Below, in pieces: positions 61,511-64,000 of a DNA stretch of 64,000 nucleotides (its first letter is position 1; each line of letters starts with the position of its first letter). This DNA comes from Maribacter sedimenticola (GTDB taxonomy: Bacteria; Bacteroidota; Bacteroidia; Flavobacteriales; Flavobacteriaceae). The notes below the pieces were generated by a model. It worked only from the letters and a program-made list of their open reading frames with translations, did not search any database and had not been told where the DNA came from. The stretch spans positions 895,501 to 959,500 of the forward strand of contig NZ_FZNV01000001.1 in assembly GCF_900188415.1 (NCBI RefSeq). Reading direction: 5' to 3'. Position numbers and translations under genes: made by a program.

Positions 61511-62772
61511 TGAAAAAAGTATTAATAGTATTGGTAGTCGTCTTAACGGCTTCTGCATTTGCACCTTATGCATATTATCCAATAGACGGTTACGAACGCA
61601 CAGGTATCAAACGCTTAAAACGCTTAGAGCTGATTAAGAGTGGTGAAATTAAGGACGCCACCACATTTCCTAACGGAGCCTTAAAATCATACAGCGAGAT
61701 TCAATTGAATCTTCTGGATAGAAAGGAAGATAGCGCTATGGCATTGATGCAGATTGATGCAGATTTTCAGAAAGAAATCAGTGCACTGTTCCGTGGTTTG
61801 GACAAGAGTTATTCGTTGACCGTTTTGGATATATCCGATTCTCAGCAAATCCGCTATGCGGAACGCAACGAAACTGCAGGATATCAACCAGGTAGCGTAG
61901 GTAAATTGGCCGTTCTTAACGGACTTTTTACTCAATTGGCCAAAATATATCCGGATTCATTTGAATTGAGAACCGAACTTTTAAAAAATAAATCGGTTAA
62001 AGCGGGTGTATGGGGATTAACGGATGAACACACCATTCCTATCTATAATATTGAAAAAAACACATTGGTTAAACGCCAAGTTATAGCCAGTGATGTTTTT
62101 ACGCTATATGAATGGGCGGATCATATGTTGTCCGTTAGTAATAACGGTGCAGCAAGCATTGTCTGGAGAGAAGTATTGTTGATGGCCGCTTTTGGTGAAC
62201 AATATCCTGATCTAACGCAAGAAGAAGCTGATACTTATTTTAAGGAAACCCCTAAGAAGGAACTGACGGATTTAGGAAACGATGTGGTCAATTTACCCTT
62301 ACGAGATTTAGGCATTACTGCCGATGAATGGCGTTTAGGGAGCTTTTTTACACGTGGGGCAAATACCTATGTCGGTGATAAAGGGGGCAGTATAGGCTCA
62401 CCACAAGGGTTAATGAAATTTTTGGTACAGTTGGAGCAAGGAAAGGTTGTGGATGAAGCGTCTAGTTTGGAAATGAAACGGTTAATGTACATGACCGATA
62501 GAAGAATACGCTATGCACAAGCACCTGCCTTAAAGGAAGCTGCGGTGTACTTTAAATCAGGTTCACTTTACAAATGTGATCGTAGCAAAGGAGAGGCATG
62601 TGGAAAGTACATGGGTAACGTTACCAATTATATGAATTCCGTTATTATAGTGGAGCATCCTAATAATTGCAGGTATATGGTGGTGCTAATGACCAATGTT
62701 TTGCGTAAAAATTCTGCTAGTGACCATATGTATTTGGCCGGAAATATTGATAAGATTATTCAAAAAGGGTAA
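61510..62772 (+). CDS. Exported class A beta-lactamase-like serine hydrolase
   Basis: 420 residues with an N-terminal signal/anchor (VLIVLVVVLTASAFA). Penicillin-binding/beta-lactamase signatures are in order: PGSVGKLA near 137 (Ser-x-x-Lys), a SNNGAAS loop near 214 (S-x-N) and FKSGSLY near 355 (K-S-G). Two nearby Cys in YKCDRSKGEACGKYMG could form a disulfide. It is longer than a classic class A enzyme, with about 100 extra N-terminal residues. It is coupled to the PPDK-like gene by a one-base stop/start overlap, so the pair probably works together in the envelope. Peptidase or esterase activity is as likely as beta-lactam resistance. Confidence 0.82.
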   Translation: MKKVLIVLVVVLTASAFAPYAYYPIDGYERTGIKRLKRLELIKSGEIKDATTFPNGALKSYSEIQLNLLDRKEDSAMALMQIDADFQKEISALFRGLDKSYSLTVLDISDSQQIRYAERNETAGYQPGSVGKLAVLNGLFTQLAKIYPDSFELRTELLKNKSVKAGVWGLTDEHTIPIYNIEKNTLVKRQVIASDVFTLYEWADHMLSVSNNGAASIVWREVLLMAAFGEQYPDLTQEEADTYFKETPKKELTDLGNDVVNLPLRDLGITADEWRLGSFFTRGANTYVGDKGGSIGSPQGLMKFLVQLEQGKVVDEASSLEMKRLMYMTDRRIRYAQAPALKEAAVYFKSGSLYKCDRSKGEACGKYMGNVTNYMNSVIIVEHPNNCRYMVVLMTNVLRKNSASDHMYLAGNIDKIIQKG

Positions 62773-62821
62773 AAGTTCTATCTTTAAAAAAGGCGTTTTT
62801 ATGGAATATAATCCTTTAATT

Positions 62822-62873
62822 AAGTCTTATAGTGGAACATTATTTTATCGATGTTTCACTATAAGACTTTTAA
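62822..62873. terminator. 19-bp-stem bidirectional terminator
   Basis: Arms aagtcttatagtggaacat (62822-62840) and atgtttcactataagactt (62851-62869) pair over 19 bp with one G-U, loop of 10 bases, then TTTTAAT. It separates the convergent hydrolase and oxidoreductase genes. Confidence 0.85.
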
Positions 62874-62891
62874 TACATAACGTTTTCTTTT

Positions 62892-64000
62892 CTAACTCAA
62901 TACATCCGTAACTCCCGGAGTAGGTATGGGGTAATTGCCATCTGCATTTGGTACACTTGGTGGCGTAGCGTCCCAAGTAAGTTCATTGGGCATAATTTGT
63001 TTTTGTGATGCCATGGCATCTTCCCATGTAATTACTTTTCCAGAATAGGTTGCCATACGGCCCATGATAGCGGTCAAAGTACTTTTTGCTCCATTTTCCG
63101 TATCGCTGATGACTTCCTTGTTTCGGATAGAAGCAAATAATCGGTCGTGCTCTACTTGATACGGATTTGGGTCGTTTCTATTGCGGTAGTCGAATATTTT
63201 TTCTCCATCTAAACCTACAATGGTTGCGGCACCGGCATCTCTCATTTCAATACTGCCTTTTGTGCCTTGAAAATTCTCGCCCACTTTGGACCATGTACCT
63301 GGTTGGTGACGACATTGACTGGCTATTACAGCTCCGCTGGGGTAGGTGAATTCAACGAAATGATGATCAAATATTTCACCATGGTCCTTTCCTGTCCGTA
63401 CCAATCTACCGCCCATTCCTTGGGCAGAAATTGGGTATTCACCAATAAACCAGTTTGCCACATCTATATTATGTATGTGTTGTTCTAAAATATGGTCACC
63501 GCACAACCAATTAAAATAATACCAGTTCCGCATTTGATATTCCAGTTCCGATTGGCCTTCTTGCCGGGGTCTTACCCAGACCCCGGCACTGTTCCAATAC
63601 ACTTGCCCAGAAACTATTTTGCCCACTTCACCTTGCTTGATCTTTTCGGCTATGGCCAGATAATTATTTTGGTAATGGCGCTGTAGGCCAACAACAACGT
63701 TTAATTTTTTCTCCTTGGCAATCTTGGCTACTTCCAATACTTTACGAATGCCGGGAGCATCTACTGCGCAAGGTTTTTCCATGAATACATGCTTTCCAGC
63801 GTTTATGGCATATTCAAAATGATAGGGCCTAAAACCTGGAGGAGTAGCAAGAATTATGACATCGGCTTGGTCTATGGCCTTTTTATAGGCATCAAAACCA
63901 ACATATTTATGGGCATCCTTTACATTCACTTTATTTGTGCCCTCAAATTCTTTCTGTAGGTTACCCAAACTTTTATCCAATTGGTCTTGAAAAGCATCGA
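62892..64000 (-). CDS. Gfo/Idh/MocA family oxidoreductase (N-terminus outside window)
   Basis: The minus-strand frame is open to base 64000, so the start lies beyond the window; about 369 residues are visible and the TTG at 63980 is not a real start. The Rossmann part is seen from VIILATPPGFRPYHFEYAI onward with the EKPCAVDAPGIR motif (catalytic-lysine loop EKP). The C-terminal part has WYYFNWLCGDHILEQHIHNIDVANW, with the H-x-x-H/D region, and a final GRMATYSGKVITWEDA segment typical of Bacteroidota members that carry a Tat signal. These exported NAD(P)-dependent enzymes act on sugars or inositols; the substrate is not evident here. Confidence 0.92.
   Translation of the reverse strand, partial: DAFQDQLDKSLGNLQKEFEGTNKVNVKDAHKYVGFDAYKKAIDQADVIILATPPGFRPYHFEYAINAGKHVFMEKPCAVDAPGIRKVLEVAKIAKEKKLNVVVGLQRHYQNNYLAIAEKIKQGEVGKIVSGQVYWNSAGVWVRPRQEGQSELEYQMRNWYYFNWLCGDHILEQHIHNIDVANWFIGEYPISAQGMGGRLVRTGKDHGEIFDHHFVEFTYPSGAVIASQCRHQPGTWSKVGENFQGTKGSIEMRDAGAATIVGLDGEKIFDYRNRNDPNPYQVEHDRLFASIRNKEVISDTENGAKSTLTAIMGRMATYSGKVITWEDAMASQKQIMPNELTWDATPPSVPNADGNYPIPTPGVTDVLS

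Noticed and set aside
61510..62772. Calling the gene an antibiotic-resistance beta-lactamase
   Set aside because: The SxxK, SxN and KSG motifs are shared by many serine hydrolases; the long N-terminal extension and the coupling to the PPDK-like gene argue against a simple resistance enzyme.

Overview
The window is chromosomal DNA from a member of the Bacteroidota, most likely a marine flavobacterium (Flavobacteriaceae). The evidence is a SusC/SusD pair, TAnnTTTG-type -7 promoter elements, a lack of Shine-Dalgarno sequences, many secreted lipoproteins, and a tmRNA whose tag reads GENNYALAA. I cannot name the genus. Two genes run off the ends: an M20 peptidase on the left and a Gfo/Idh/MocA oxidoreductase on the right.

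Layout. 1-6167: housekeeping and stress genes (M20 peptidase, mutarotase-like protein, SRAP DNA-crosslink protein, TfoX-N protein, SulP anion transporter, persulfide dioxygenase-like MBL-rhodanese protein, two tiny membrane proteins). 6191-7558 (-): an exonuclease/GIY-YIG fusion. 8098-23744 (+): a Wzx/Wzy-type polysaccharide cluster with a WecA-like initiating transferase, flippase, polymerase, GT4, toroid protein, WecG-family transferase, two FemAB-like paralogues, NodB deacetylase, WecB, Wzc-like tyrosine kinase and a GINT1-like transferase. WecA, WecB and WecG logic suggests a GlcNAc/ManNAc-started lipid-linked glycan. No Wza/OPX exporter gene is present.

23787-27355: two tandem paralogous surface lipoproteins with a lyase-like jelly roll, one split by a 10-nt A homopolymer, followed by an ill-defined stretch with small ORFs and strong hairpins. 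27573-38908 (+): a SusC/SusD locus that carries phosphatases instead of glycoside hydrolases: a phosphodiesterase-alkaline phosphatase fusion, a second alkaline phosphatase, a metallophosphoesterase and an alkaline-phosphatase-superfamily protein. I read it as a candidate phosphorus-scavenging (phosphoester) uptake locus. A 3' fragment of a Wzc-type kinase gene lies inside it. 38986-45562 (-): a four-gene set with Planctomycete-type cytochrome c/DUF1549/DUF1553, DUF1501, a sugar isomerase-like protein and a DUF2231-cytochrome protein.

46002-64000: a single-domain response regulator; ssrA (tmRNA), whose 3' end and terminator are duplicated as a perfect 91-bp direct repeat; an AlaDH-like dehydrogenase; a PHP phosphoesterase; phospholipase A1; kdsA; a pair of paralogous outer-membrane-type proteins; typA; an SDR; a lipoprotein; a ROK/polyphosphate glucokinase; and an unusual two-gene operon of an exported PPDK/PEP-synthase-like protein with a class A beta-lactamase-like serine hydrolase. 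Most convergent gene pairs here are separated by clear hairpin terminators.
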